From positions 1,736,001-1,800,000 of the forward strand of contig NC_039510.1 in the NCBI RefSeq assembly GCF_003672135.1: a stretch of DNA of 64,000 bases, read 5' to 3'. Under the pieces are notes generated by a model. It was not told the DNA's origin and ran no database searches. It saw only the letters and a program-made list of their open reading frames with translations. Below, in pieces: positions 1 to 14,027 of the stretch. Each line of letters starts with the position of its first letter. Within the stretch, counting starts at the first letter, position 1. The stretch is from Ooceraea biroi. Taxonomy: Eukaryota; Arthropoda; Insecta; Hymenoptera; Formicidae. A program made the translations under genes and the position numbers.

Positions 1-3000
1 CGTCGGCTCGGGATTATTCGGTGAACCAGCATTGCGGTTTGCAATCGTGCGCTCTACAGAATGGTAGAGCATATATGACAACACCGTGCAGCTAGAGCTC
101 CCGAGAAATTAATTGTTGATGAGTGTTGTAATCAATATAATTCCCTGCCTGTGGTAACTCCACTCTAATCGCAAGCATTTCTAGTATGTGCAACGTGGCC
201 ATTATGTGCAGCATGTGTGTATATTATCAATATATTGCATACAACTACATGCGCCATGTGTACATACCTACCTTCGTACATACCTACGTCTATTTTTTAC
301 AATTATCACGAGATGTTATTGTTTGATATTATAACATCAGGTACTCCGATTGTATTAAAAATGTTTCTTTAACGTTTTTCTTCAGAGTAGATTAAAGCGA
401 TCGCTTTAGGAAAGTATATAGTATATTCGATAAAAGTATTGCTTTCGTGATAACAACGATTACTTTTTCTTTTTGTACAATTAAAAAATATCATTCTCCG
501 GGAATATTGCGGGCCACACAATGAAGACGTTTCGGACTTTTCTCCGTACGCAATCTCGACGACTTCCGAAATCACTCCCATATCGTCGTAACTCTATCGA
601 GCCGTGAATGTGTAGCGACGAGGTCACCTATAAATTTGTACGGAACGACGTGAGAGGACAAAAAGAGAGAGAGAGTAGTTGAATGTCAGCGGGAGACGGA
701 GCAACAAAGATAGGATGCAAGAGCTGGTAGCAGGGCGGAAGAGGAGAACAAGAAAATGAGAGGGATCGGAGGAAGGTGGAGGAAGATATGGAGGAGAAAC
801 GAGAAGGGGTGGGCAGAGGGGTGAGAGAGGGAACTGGGCCACCGTGCTATCGATGCATTCGGGCGAAACCGTACTCTCTTCCTTTTCCTATGCCTCTTCC
901 TCTCTCTTGTGCTATTCCATTCCCCTTTTCGGTTCGAGCGAGCTCCAGCAACTCTCCTCTGCGCCGAACCGTTTCGGGACCACACCGTTATAGGTCCTCT
1001 CGCGCAATGGTGCAGCGGTAATCCTGCATCTGCCGGACCCTTTCTCGCCGTACATGGAGACGTACGTGTATACGTGTATATGTACATACAACCGCCGCGG
1101 CCGGGGAGCTTACGTTTGCATATCAGATCCGAAGCCCGACAACGCATCAGCGACTTTTTTGTTTAGCTTAGAGTGACCGTCCAGCTGCTGCTGGCTGGAG
1201 ACGTAATCGATTTTCCAGCCAAACAGAGATCCCTGAGAATACGCATCGATTTCATAGATTGGTATTTATTGCCGTTGCTATCACGCGTCCCCCTCGTCTG
1301 CATGTGTCCGAATGCGTGAGCTGGAGTAATCCGAATCCGTGCTTGCACCATGAGACAGCTCGACGAGACGTATTAATCATCGAGCTGCGATCAATGACCG
1401 ACTTCTTCTTTTTAAGGAAATAAATCTTTATGTATTCGCAGCGAGTACGGGGCATCCATAAGAAAAAAAATCGTTGCGATGGAACAACAGACCGGGATCA
1501 AGCGCTGTTGCATCTCCGGGACGCGCAAAGTTTAATGAAACATCTCAAAGGGAGAAATCTACTTTTCCCGACCTCGCGTCGCATTTGATCCAATTACTGC
1601 TTTAAAATACGCTCCGCCGTGAAGCAACACCGGTTCTCTACATTATTAATACTCGCCTCCTCTTAGAGTGAACCGACAATACGGATATTTATTCTCGTGT
1701 ATTCAAGAAGGCTCTTATACCGCCCGCCGGAGCCTGTATAACTAACTGCAATAAGATTCGTTAGCTGAAATTCAAAGGCCATTATTATCATCTGTCCGTT
1801 TCTGGCAGCGCAGGTTATAGACGAGATTATCTTCTCTCAGTTTATTTCCTTGCTAATTCCGTATCTCTTTTCGTCTGTACGCGGAGTAGCGCGCGTCGTT
1901 GCACCGCGACTCTCAACAGGCTCCTCGCAACGTCGCTATATTTTCAAGGCGTACCACCTTTAATTAACACGGACGTTACGCCGTGCATTTAACACATTTC
2001 TACATTTGCCTTTCACGGTTAACGCAATTTCATTAAAAAGAAATGAAAAGGAAAGAAGAAAAATCAGGCATGTATTGCGCAGAAAAGATTCAAGACGAGA
2101 CTCAACGCACAGACGAGATACATGATGTAACGTGCATCGGGACGATCGACAAGAGAGACGTTTTAATTTCGCACGCGGCTGTGGTTCGCGTGGGGATTTT
2201 AGTAGTCTGCCTTTGCTTCGCGACGACGTAACGCTTTGACGTTTCCTGTCGTCTGACGACATGTCTCTTGACTCCCTGGCGGAACGCAAATAGAAACATG
2301 GTCGGATGGATGAAACGGATATGCACGGCGCGATACGGGTGTACGTATTTGCGTTGGTCAGCGTTGCGGCGAGAAGCGATAAGTCGCGTCAGCCGATATT
2401 ACGCAGCTGGCGTGATACGAATTTTAGCTATCCCCATAACTCGCGAGGGCAAGGAGCTGCGGGACTCTCCCTCTCTTTGTCCAGGTTATGTCCATTCCTG
2501 AACGCAAACGCGTAATCCTCGATGCGGATAATTCCAAGGAATGTCCGCGCGAGTTCGTGATTCTCACGCTGAGATCTACCCTCGTCCCTGTCTCATAATG
2601 ACTTCCGGCTGGGTGAGCTCGCGCGAGAGAATCGATGATTTTATGGCATTGTGCTTCTGCCTCGTGCACAGAGCGATCAAGGTCTCTTAATGCTGCCGCG
2701 ATAACGGAGAATCAACTCGTTAAACGCATTTAAATTTTATTCTACGTTATTAAAGAAGAGAGACTGACTAATCGTAATAATTAATATATGTGAGACGCAT
2801 GTGCAATATATAATAATAATAATAACATATGTCCAATGTGCTTTTGAAATTATCAATTGCAATATTTAAATATCATATTCTCTCATTTGAATATTGAGCT
2901 AAATTGCTGTGCCACGTGAATTGCAAATTTTTGCTCGCCGCGGAATTCTTATCATCGCTAGCGCATATGCAGGTAGATAACTTCACTCGTCTGCATTCAC

Positions 3001-3267
3001 GCGGCATTTAGCGGCACGTCGCCGTCGGAAAATTCATTAAAACGTGCTTTAACGTGCATCATCGAGGTCGATGTGGAGGAAATGAGTAACCCGGATTTAG
3101 CGATCCACGGGATTCGGCCGTAAACAGAGTTTCTCGGTATGTTACCTCCGAGATTCACGGCGGAACCGCAGTAGATTTAGACTACTGCCTTGCAGTGCTT
3201 CCGTTCAGATCTATGGGTGTCTGACTAGTAATGCGCCAAGGCGAATATTTCGCGCGTGGTCCTGAGA
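1..3267. other. Non-coding DNA, no supported gene
   Basis: No convincing exon. It contains a purine-rich stretch on the plus strand at about 660-840 with a small (AG) run at 664-675, a 16-bp perfect palindrome at 393-408 and a short (TAA)5 at 2811-2825. Two lone acceptor-like sites (CGTTTTTCTTCAG near 371-383, and TTTTTTGTTTAG ending at 1166) lack convincing partner donors. Confidence 0.6.
393..408. repeat. 16-bp perfect palindrome
   Basis: TAAAGCGATCGCTTTA reads identically on both strands. It lies just downstream of a pyrimidine-rich CTTCAG. Function unknown; it could bind a dimeric factor or be chance. Confidence 0.6.
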
Positions 3268-3298
<31 letters not shown>

Positions 3299-3320
3299 AT
3301 TTCTCTGTTTCTTTCTCTCT
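3268..3320. repeat. (TC)n-rich microsatellite
   Basis: About 53 bases of nearly pure pyrimidine made of TC units with TTT and A interruptions. It is a simple-sequence tract likely to vary in length between individuals. Confidence 0.85.
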
Positions 3321-4243
3321 GCGCGGCAAATCCTCATACTATAAAAATCTGGATTCGCATCTCGCCGGTGATCTCGCGTTAAGCTGATTCTCGCGTGCTA
3401 TCCTATTACGCGAAAATTTCGTAGAAGCACATTCTCCTAATTTCCATTTACCTACGACGAACGCATTACGTATTTCGGTGCACAGACGAGATACGTGTTC
3501 TTGCGCGAGTAAGTAACTCTCCCATAAATATTTATGTAAATAATTAGTGCGTATAATTTGGTCCTCCCCTTTTATAACCCAAGCTTCCGGATTACTTTCC
3601 CAATTATGCACCATTCGTATAGCGGTCTACCACCGCGCCTCGAATTATGCTTGAGTAACTTGATGTCTTGCTTTTCAGAATGCCAGATACGATTACGTTT
3701 ATAATGTGTATTTGATAAATAAATACGCGTAATTTGAGTATTCATCATTGTAACTTTGTAAAATCGCTTTAATTACTTGGCTTAATCGTCGTTCATATTT
3801 CGATACGTTTCATGCTCTGGTATTTTTCTTTATTCTGATTGTTATATAATATTCTCGATTGCTTAAACTCCCTTGAAATAAATTTTTACTTTTTAATTAC
3901 CATATTCTAGGATGAAAATTAAGAGATAGCGTACTTTGAAGTAGGGAGCAAACGTAAACGGTGGAAAGACATGTTGCGGTTCCCGGTATAATTACCACTA
4001 GCTCGGTGTATATAAATATTCATAAGACGTTTCAAGATATTCCTACTAACGCGCAACGTGACCATGAGTCTTGTCCTTAATTAACAGCTTTATAAAATAG
4101 ACTGTTGATGGAGTCTCTGAGATTCTTCGTCTTCTCTATAGTCCTTCTTGTTAAAGTGGAACGTACGTTATAATGGAAAGTCATTGAGGAATATACATAT
4201 GATTAAGACCATCATGAAATTCACAATAAACACTAATTTTACA

Positions 4244-4263
4244 AATTTAGCAATTGCTAAATT
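4244..4263. repeat. 20-bp perfect palindrome
   Basis: AATTTAGCAATTGCTAAATT is its own reverse complement, inside an AT-rich island. Because of it, the short frames on the two strands read similar peptides (NLAIAK on both), which is a symmetry artefact rather than coding. Confidence 0.7.
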
Positions 4264-5326
4264 GTTATATTTAACAATCTTTAAATATTCTAACTTGACA
4301 TTTGCTAAATGCTTGAGATTTAATTCGCTATAAGACAAGTTACAAAAGGCTAAAAAGAGCATTTAATTGTGACTTGATTATTAAATGATTGTCTCTCTTC
4401 TAATGATTTCAAATATCTTTTTACATCAAGAAAGAAATTCAAAAATGAATTTTAACGTTTTATTTGATAACCACTTACACATTTTTGAAGCCAAAGATCC
4501 TAAATAACTCACTACAATATTAAGATCGACGTGGATGACTTTAAAATTTTCTGACATAAGTCGCTAGTTAAATAAATGACGGTAAAACCGTTTAACTCCT
4601 CGTCGGGTTTCACCAGCTATGCGCTACGATCGGCGCGGTAGCGTTTATCTCTCGGAGAGACAATATTGATGTTCAAACATCCGCGATGTAATCATTCGCG
4701 CTTGCCGAGGTAACTCGGTTTTCTTTTCGCGCCGCGAATAGCGTATCGACCGCGTTGCGGGTTGCAATTACGTTTCGTGGGTGACGATTCCGGCCTCATC
4801 GAAGGCACGTCGCGATGCAGCATGCGTCGTCGCCTACTTGTGATCGCAATCGCACGAGGAATATATATTATACCCCGATGAACGTCGTCGCCGGAGACAT
4901 CTCACTAGAGTTACCCGGTAACAGCTTACGCATTGCGCGGGGCAAGTTGAGGCAATTGTCTGTAAATGATGAATGTCTGCGAGTCGGGGCGAGGAACTGC
5001 GGGTGCTACGTATATATGGGAGGGTTACCGAGATCAAATGACAATTACCACCGCAGAACACCCGTTGGACAATGACGTATGTACTGCTTCATGGTGCTCG
5101 TGGCCGAAAGCCGCATATTCTATCCCCGGGACAAAGGATAATGCATGCATCTCCTCTGCATGGTAACGAGAGACTCCTGCAACTCTGTCAACGCTGTCAC
5201 GAGTGTGAACAATTAATATTGGAGTCGGAAAAGTATTGCTGATAAGCAGGTCGCTCGATATGGAAGCGATATGGTGTGCGGTAGCGGAATTATGTCGGAT
5301 AATTCGCGTGATACATTTAATGTTAG

Positions 5327-5351
5327 GTGTGTGCGTGTGCGTGTGTGTGTG
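5327..5351. repeat. (GT)n tract with GC interruptions
   Basis: 25 bases of perfectly alternating purine and pyrimidine, mostly GT with two GC units. Such tracts can adopt left-handed DNA under supercoiling. Confidence 0.75.
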
Positions 5352-6715
5352 ATATATTAAGTACCGAGCGTGTATATGTATGTGCGGTGTATCTGCTACT
5401 TTTTTCTTTGGGAGGAACTGAATCATGTATGCTTATGAAAGCTGATTATCGCAGAATTTATCGTAACCGGGAGGCACGATACCGGTGTTAATCCGTGATA
5501 ATCTAATATGGGTTGAAATTTAAGCGACCTGCTATTCCGCGCAAATACGCGAACACGGAAACACGCGGGACCTGAGAAATTTTAATCTGCTTTTTATCAA
5601 TGTGTCTCAGTTTAATCAGGCAAAGCGCCAAATTGTCATTATGCATGAAATAGCAATAATCGGAATTTCGGAACAAATGAAAATTTAAATTAAAATTTTG
5701 CTGCGCCTAGTCTACCGTTAATATCACTAATTGCAGAACGAGATTGTTACGTTGTCGCAAAAAGTTTATGAAGTGAAATTGAAAATAACATTACAGCGGA
5801 ATGGGAATATACCTCGTTGTTTTCATTTTTTTTTGCCCGAAAGAATATATTCAAACTCTCTTTGTCTGTGCATGAGGTTGTAATCCCATATTTTAAACGC
5901 TATTTAATTTAAAATTTGATCCACGCGGAGTGACGATTGTCAACTTTATTATTATTACATTTACTTTTTCAGTCGTGACAGTCTTAATTTTTAAAAGCTT
6001 AGTATAACAAATAATGGTGCGCTTAATTTATCAAGCGTCGCGTTTATTCTCAGCACCAACGAGTTCTCTGAGACGGCGGTTGTAATAAAATTCTTAGGAC
6101 ATGGTGGCGTTGCCCCGGGAGCGTTGCACTTTATCGAATTCGTATCTATATCGCGATGCTCGTTAAGGGTTATTTATCGGCTAAACTTTTTGAGCCCGCA
6201 GATTCGCGCCGTCTTTTTCGTTATCCGCGCTCGTATATCACCCGCTATTCAATCAAGGTATCTTGTTCTAAGCCGAGCAACAAACCACCCTTAAGCACCA
6301 ATCATGACGGCTCGACTTGATAGATGGATTCAATTCACGGTAAGGATACTCTTATTGGACGGGGCCGACATTCCGCCACGACCATCGCGGATACAACGAG
6401 TATCATAATCTTCTGATGCATCGATCACGTTCATCAATTACGCGTGGCACGGCGACGATGTTTGCGACATCGGCGATGTAGTGGAACGCGAATCAGCACG
6501 ACCGAGAAGTAACACAATACGAACAGTTGCATGGATAGTCACCGGAATTACCAGTAAAACCGAATCGAAGGAAAGAATAGACAGGGATAAATATACCTTG
6601 GAACTTGATCATTTTTCCATTAAAACAAATATTCGTGTCAAGGTAATAAATGTTCTTAAATGAGTGATAAGGACGATATGATTATCGACAACTGTTGGTG
6701 AAACAGATTCGCGCC

Positions 6716-6718
<3 letters not shown>

Positions 6719-6747
<29 letters not shown>
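6719..6747. repeat. (AG)14 microsatellite
   Basis: An uninterrupted AG dinucleotide run of 29 bases. It is one of the purest microsatellites in the window and a likely length-polymorphic marker. Confidence 0.9.
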
Positions 6748-6752
<5 letters not shown>

Positions 6753-9689
6753 GAATTAAAAATTCTCCGGTGAATGCGATTCTATCCATATTAATTTCGC
6801 TGATGGCAGGCCGTCACACTTTTCACCATATACCGTACTACACCACGCCACGCCGCTGCATACACATCACCCCGCGTTCGCAACATATTGCAAATCCATT
6901 ACGAGCGGCGTGCTTCGGGGGTCGTAAAGTTTATCGCGTTATCCACGGTCAAGCATGCTCGAAATGCGCTCGCGCGGGCGCACGATATTTGTGTCGCGGA
7001 GTGCATTTCTATGCAGTCATATGTTATAAAAGTGCGAAATTTCGCTCTTAAAGGGACTTTCGCACGCGCACGCCGGGAATGTACCCGTCACGTCGCGTTA
7101 TGGCTCTAGTACGCCGTATGTATTAGCGACAGGGGTTAATTACGCGCGCGGTGTATTTTCTGAAAGTAACCAGGGAATGACGGCAACGCTGAATAAACGC
7201 CTGCGTGAATTCCGCGCTTTATGCAATATTATCCGACGTCCGATTCGCTCATACGCACCACTTAATCTGCGTAATTGCCGTTAAAACAGCACACGTTCCT
7301 CCCCCATCTATCCCAGCCTCTTGCTCGGTTATCGTTTTACTGTACGTTTTTACAACTGAACGATGACGGGCTTTTTGCCACGAAATATTTTCTCCAACGT
7401 CACGCCGCTATTCGAGCAGCCGCACGACCAGTTCGTAATCGACAAAGGGTAGGATGACCCACATTTAAATCCCTGAAACGATAGTGAATTTGAACGAGAC
7501 AGATCAAAAGAGCGCGAGAGGGAGAGAATATCGCGGTCGTCAATAAGAGGAATAGGAAGAGAACCCGATTTCGGCCTCCGATTTCGGGCATCGGAATCGA
7601 GTAGATGGGAATATGGATGAACGGATTAGACCCGGATGAGAGGCAAGGCGAAGGGAGGCTGCATGCAAGCGAGGGTGGCGAACGCCGTCGAGGAGTCGCT
7701 TGACCTCCCGACTTGACATCGCGATCCGTCATTTACGAGCAATTAGGCATAGCGCTATATATGTACGTGCGTACGCAGGTATGCTCGAGTGGAGCGTCAC
7801 CTATATATCGGCTTCTACTTATCTAGCGGGCCTTCGATCGGCCGTGCCCGGCATTATCAATCTCGTAAGCATATCGTGGTCCGGCCAGGCCTCTGCGGCC
7901 CTGTACCCATCCCGGCCTAATCTGCTCGTCTACGTGTGCCGTGTTCCTTTCCCTCCTGTCCCTTGCCGCGCGGGGAAACATCGCCATTGTGTCTGTCTAT
8001 CTGTCGGACTGTCGATGCTTGGGATAATGGCATCGAAAATGATTCCATTCTCGGAAATAATGGCACAGCCGCCACATCCCACTGATGCCTACGGCTCGAC
8101 CAAGGGATCATTCTCTGTGCGCGCATCGTCGCTGATCATCAGACGATCCATCTACCGCTGTCGATCATGACGATCATGTCGATCATAACATTCGACATGT
8201 GTCACGGGTGAATAAAGTGCACCGTTTCCGTGCGATTTTCTGTACTCTCTTAAATGGAATCGTAGGTATTTTTATTGAAATGCATATTTAGAGATGTATC
8301 CTTGGTCATGAATGTCATAATCAGTGGAATTGAACGAAATCAATAATGCCTGAGTGCTAGAAATAGTGGAGCGGAAAAAGATCGCTGCTGACGTAAAATA
8401 AAACGAATAAATGTCGCTTGTTTCCAGTAAACTCGTCATCGATCGATAACCCAGAGAAAATTATTGGGGACTTTAGTGATTGCATGTTATTTGATTCAGT
8501 CAGTGACATTTCTACTGATCTGCGAGTAGTCATTTTTGCGCTCGTCGACATACCGGTCGAGCTGATACACGCGCGAACTACTCCTGATGTTGATCGTCAA
8601 CGTTTACGGCCGTGCAAGTGATTGTCGAAATGAGCGGGAAAATAAATACTGTCGGAAATTTATCACGTTTGACGTTCGATCGAACGCAGAGTGCATCGCG
8701 CATTATCGCGAGCCGCAATAGGGTCGACCCGTTTTCACGTCGACAGTTTTCACTGCACTCATACAGCCCGTTAGCGTTCAGGATTCACGTAAGAATTACT
8801 TCCCGGCTTGATTGACGAGCCCGTGGTGCACTTAGGTGCCAGGCACGCCGTTTTATCGGGCTTTTCGCTAATTAATCTGATCCCGGTAACGATGAGTGGA
8901 CAAGTCCCGTGATAAACGACGTTGTGTTACATTGTGCTTGCCTATCATCAGCTAATTTATTAATACCATGAATATTACTTTCGACCATCGTAATCGTGGC
9001 CATTGTCATTGCTCTTGCCCAAGAGTGATCAATGTAGTGATGGTAATTATGATTGACGTCCTTATTAATCATTCTCGAAATTGCAAAACGCGTTAGTTGC
9101 CGCAAAAATACCAAACGCAACACGCGTTTGTTGTGGGAAGTGTAAAATAAACGTTATCTTTACCGTGAATCATCCCTCTAGTGCATAATTCGTCCCTCGT
9201 TTCGTTGCTCATCGCGACGGTAAATGACGCCGCGCATCAATTACGCGCAAGCAGCGGATAATCAATTGCGAAAAGTCTCGGATTCACGGAATTATCCGTA
9301 AAAGTAACTGTCAATTATGTTCCCCGTAAAAAAAAGAAACTGACGACTCGGTTTACGGGCTTATAAGAAAATATGCGTGGAGTCTAATTGCTCGGCTGGT
9401 TTGAAACAGAGGATACAACCTGTGTTAATGGCAACGAGCGAGATACGCGCGCGCGCGTGGTGGCACGTACTGGAGTGGAGTTCGTTTGTTGCAACAAATA
9501 GAATCGGTAATACGATTATGACCATTATCTCTTTGCGCCGCAGCTACATACACAGATACGTTACGTTCGTACATTCGGCATTCCGTTAGCTTGCACCGAT
9601 AGCTTGCATGCTCGTTGAATCTCTTATGGCTCTTCGCGAGTAGATAACGAGATGATTGTAAATGCACATTGTGGAATACGCGTGTAAAT

Positions 9690-10112
9690 ATGTATACTGG
9701 TGTGTGTATGTGTATATTTATACATTTTAATATTTATATAGGTGAATCAATAGAGTACATGTGTTGGATTAACGTAACGTTCGGCGTATTATGTTACGCC
9801 TACATGATTTTTTACAGGGAAACGACGCGACGTACGACTGTACAAGCGAAATATTTTCACGGTGAGGCAAATGCGTTTGGTTATTTTTTGGGATCTTCTG
9901 GGCTGTATAAAACTGAAAAATGTATTTCATGCATTCAAAAAATTGAACAGATGGCAATCGCTCGAGCTAAAACGAAAAAAGATATCTCACGGCGCATGCA
10001 ATGTGTTGCAGTTTTCACCGATCTCTGTTCTGAAAAAATAAAACCTGGTTTTTATCGGATTATACCTCACGGGGTGTATGATATAATAGAGAGTTGGCAC
10101 CCGTTTCCTTAA
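9690..10112 (+). CDS. Unrecognised ORF in an AT-rich island, 140 codons from ATG
   Basis: The frame is open from 9669, with the first ATG at 9690, and closes at a TAA at 10110-10112. It is notable because the region is AT-rich, where stops are frequent. The peptide is rich in Ile, Tyr, Phe and Cys. It has a hydrophobic first half (about residues 1-45) and a Lys-rich second half ending ESWHPFP. No family motif is seen. Given the number of frames in 64 kb, a few openings this long are expected by chance. It could be chance, an unknown lineage-specific gene or a decayed element. Confidence 0.15.
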   Translation: MYTGVCMCIFIHFNIYIGESIEYMCWINVTFGVLCYAYMIFYRETTRRTTVQAKYFHGEANAFGYFLGSSGLYKTEKCISCIQKIEQMAIARAKTKKDISRRMQCVAVFTDLCSEKIKPGFYRIIPHGVYDIIESWHPFP

Positions 10113-11390
10113 AACAGAATTCATTTAATGAACGAATTCGAGTGTTTGGACTGAAAAATGAACTACAAAAATTCAGTTTCATTCGCTGCTAATGATACAT
10201 TCGGAAAATTGGCCAATTTTAAGTGACTTTGTGCGTTCGTTATGTACTCACATACCCTAATTAAAAAATTGATTGTACTGTTTATGGTAATCGGTTATTT
10301 TAATTATACGATAATAGCATTTTCATCGAGAGAGTTTATATTATACATGTAATGAAAACCAATATGATTTCGTTATCACGTTATATTTCATTATCCAGTG
10401 TTTTAACGATTTCATACGTGTCCCCTATACACAATTTTATAGGCATGTTTTTTTATACGCGAAATATTAATTCATATTCCGCCGCGAGGCATGCTAGGAA
10501 TTGGAATCCGATTGCAGTCCGAGTAATTCCGCATTCGCTAGAATTTTCTTCAAGATAAAGAAATATGTATGAAGAAGTAGTACCTTCTTGATCAAGCGCT
10601 ACGAACTTGCAACTTGCATTATTTATACAATGTAATATGCGCAGTTGCGTCTGTGTAGTAGAAAGAATTTACAAACGTAGTTGCGAACTTTCCAAAGTCA
10701 AAATAAATATATTAAATAATCATTCGATGCATTTTTCGGAAAATTTTAATTATTTTCTGCAGCACAGCTTACTCAAATGCGCGCGTAATAAATTCTAAAG
10801 ACCTGCTTGATCAGTTACATTTAATATTATGATTCATCATCATAATTTGCATTACAAATACAAACACGATGTCAGCTGCTAATTAGTCGTCGCTCTTAAA
10901 TGACGGATTCGTTACTCCGGCTTGAAAATGGGGGGCACACAAGACGTCCATGGTTGAATTAGGATTAAAGTGGCTGTCGATTTATGGACGACCGCAGTGG
11001 AGGCGCGATTTCCCAACGGCTTCCACTCGTGCCTCGATAATGCGCCGTAAGATTTAGCGTAGGTCGAGACATTGCGGACGTGTCGGTTTAACTCGCATCA
11101 AGTAGCAATCCTGGCAAATTACTGTCCGTGTCTACAGCTCCGAAGGTATGCGCAGGTATGCTCAGGTAGATGGAGAACGGCACCGCGATATATATACAGC
11201 GGCGTTTGTAGGCAGATAGTACACAGGCAACCGGAGCTAATGAAGATGTTTGTCAATACTGGCGCGTTACCGTATATGCAGTAACTGTTATCCTTCCCTG
11301 CCGCTACCCCGTCGTACCCCGTGCACACGCTATATCGTCCTGTTTCTGCTCTATATCGGCTACAATGCGGATCCCGAGCTTTGGAAGGTG

Positions 11391-11422
11391 GTCGTCGTCG
11401 CCGTCGCCGTCGTCATCGTCGT
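11391..11422. repeat. (GTC)n trinucleotide repeat
   Basis: GTC units with GCC and ATC variants over 32 bases. In other frames it gives artificial Arg- or Val-rich peptides (RRRRRRRHRR, VVVVAVAVVIVV), so the open frames spanning it should not be taken as genes. Confidence 0.8.
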
Positions 11423-12286
11423 AGCTGGGGCGCAGCTACTTGCATAACCAACCGTTGTCGCCCGGCTTTGTACAGAGGAAACGCGGGACCCGTTCCATGC
11501 GGTGTGCTTAACATCGAATTACACACGAATCACGACGGCAAATTAAATCTCTGCTAAGATGCTCGTCTCTCGCTCCCGGAATTCCGCGCGGCGATACGCA
11601 CAAAGCGAGCGCCGACCTGCGATTCCGCGCGATAGCGTATCTACCGAAACGCGGATTCGCAGCGAGAATCTCGCTATATTGCCGCAGCACCCATTCATAA
11701 ACCCCGATCGCGCACCCCTCATATTTGGATGTTGTAAAGGATGTCTGAGACCGCTCGACGCTGTATTCGCCTAATTTCCCCCTGCACGCCATGAGATAAT
11801 TGAGTGATGTCACGCCACATGATAATAATACGGACGTCATTTGAAAGTAAATTGACGTGCAATTTTACCCGATTTTCATCCAAACTGCATATTCAGTGTT
11901 GCTGGTTTTACTACAGCAGCTGCGATATAATTGGAAACCTTCAGCGCTCTTATTACGACTGATTAAAATTTGCTGGCGAAAAAACGTAAAAGTTTAAATC
12001 AATTTGTATGCAATTATCATTCTCATTTTACTTCGCTCGAAACTGTTATTAAATTTCGAAATTTTCTATTATATAATTAGCTCGTTAGGAAGATTATTAG
12101 TTGACACTCGAATCATCATAACGTTATGTAGCTTTCGCGAACGTGGGTAATTGTTAACCAGAAAAATGTACATGTAGAAAAATAAAGTTCCATTCATATC
12201 GTTGTACAAAAATTTCATTACATACGTTAATGAAAATTTACAACGTGCAAGAAATGAAATTTAGTCGGCGCGGTCACGCAAACTTC

Positions 12287-12301
12287 AAAAAAAAAAAAAA
12301 A
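12287..12301. repeat. A15 homopolymer run
   Basis: Fifteen consecutive A followed by GAAAAAGGAAG. No upstream element body or AATAAA just before it was seen, so a retroposed tail is not supported. Confidence 0.8.
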
Positions 12302-13630
12302 GAAAAAGGAAGAACGGGGATACACGTTACCTTTTCGCTGAAATATCGCTTTCAGGAACAAAGATCGATACACGCGTGAGCGGGTTCGCTTGACGGCGGT
12401 ATTAATTATTTTAAAAGGAAGTAGAATTTCCGTGGGCGAGCATCCACTATGCGCATAAAACGCGCGCGGGTGTGCGCGCGGGTAACACACGTACGCAGAT
12501 CGATATCCGCGCGATGCTCAGATTGTTAATGCGTGTTTTCGGAGGAAGTGTAGTGGCTGTGTAAGAGCCACTTCCGGGGTGGGCGTAGGTTTTAGTACGT
12601 AATTATTGGATTAATACGCATTGTGCAAACGCGGCACGTACCGCACTTATTGTAGCGGCTACGTACCCCACGTCTCGCCGCGTAATTATGTTAGAATTCC
12701 TATGGGCTGGGGCTGTGTTTATCTTTTTCGTATCCCACTTTCCAGGGGAAATTCGATCGTTTAGAGCGACGTTGCTCCCGCGCTCGTAGTAATCTCATAA
12801 ATATCCACGCCACGCTGAAACATTTAATCAAACCAGGAAAAAAGCCAGGAAAAGGACCGTGCCCGAAATGGTCGGAAATAAGGTGATTTTAATTACAACG
12901 GAATTCATTCGGTTTGACGTGTACGCCTGTGGCTCACTTTTTCATCAGCCAGCCACTTTCCCCGCGCGAGATGGCGATAATTAAGCGGAAACCTCGCGTC
13001 CATGAACTTTCGATGCAATTTCAGTAAGTAATAAGTGCACGATAATAGAGAGAGAGAGAGTAATGTTACCTTTCATCGCTACGCATACTGCGTAACGTTT
13101 TTCCGATATGTGATATCATTTTTCTCAACGTTACATTTTCCTCGCGGTAATTGGAGACGCTTATTAATGTGTTGCTCTGTTCAATGTCGAGTTTGCGACA
13201 GTATTAAATTTACCAGTGAAATTCAAATATGAATAAAGCGTCGAACTTGAAACAGAGCTCCATGGGGTATCAGCAAAACTTGACGCCAAATCTCCTTTCT
13301 AGTAATTCATTAAATGTTTCATGCTATCATCTTTGCTTACGGCGCACTTAATATCCCTGGATACTATGCCCGTAATTATTTGCGGCAAGACCTTAACCCT
13401 ACGTAAAGTATCGATTTTCTCGCGCTAACGTCAACTGAACACGGCAAGATCGCCGAACAGCAACTCCTCTGGCCTAGTAATCGGATTCATCGAGCGATTA
13501 TACGTGATTATGTCGACCAGAGTTCGACTCCATCTTCTCGACGTTCTCAACTTTTGAAACGCGTTACGCAGTGAAATGCACGCGTACGGTCGTTCCCACG
13601 ATTTGTCTGTGTCATCTACGCGCCGGCAAA

Positions 13631-13668
13631 CAGAGAGAAAGAGAGAGAGAGACGAAAAGAGAAGGAGA
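13631..13668. repeat. (GA)n purine tract
   Basis: A nearly pure purine run of GAGA and GAAA units with one C interruption. Confidence 0.75.
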
Positions 13669-14027
13669 CAGCGCATTTACATAGCAACTCGCACACGATC
13701 ATCCGTCCGAAATTCCAACCCCTTTGGTTCAGATGCGCGCGATTCCCATTGAAATGCACATGTTTTTGCATCTAAGTGCAACGGGAGCGCGGTGAGTCAC
13801 GCTCTTTTCGTAACAATGGCACCACCAAACCAAATCCGAGGGACATCGCGGTCCGATAGTCGAATGGTTGCGGCAGTTCGGGGCGAATCCCTGAAATTTT
13901 CCCGCTGTCTGTGTGTTTCGGCAGGCGGTGCACGGCAAATCGGCAAGAGCTCACAGCCGCGTACCGTTGCATAACGGTTCGGTTCTGCAGAGAAGAGTCC
14001 TCGAGCGTGTGGAGAATCCGATGGAAC

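Larger units (their letters stand above)
3321..9668. other. Non-coding DNA with an AT-rich island, no supported gene
   Basis: About 3.68-4.58 kb is AT-rich and holds a 20-bp palindrome. The rest is mixed composition with many CpG. Open frames of 60-156 codons here overlap one another on several frames and show no family motif; the longest (7700-8170) has no signature residues. Two simple repeats, at 5327 and 6719, are listed separately. Confidence 0.6.
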
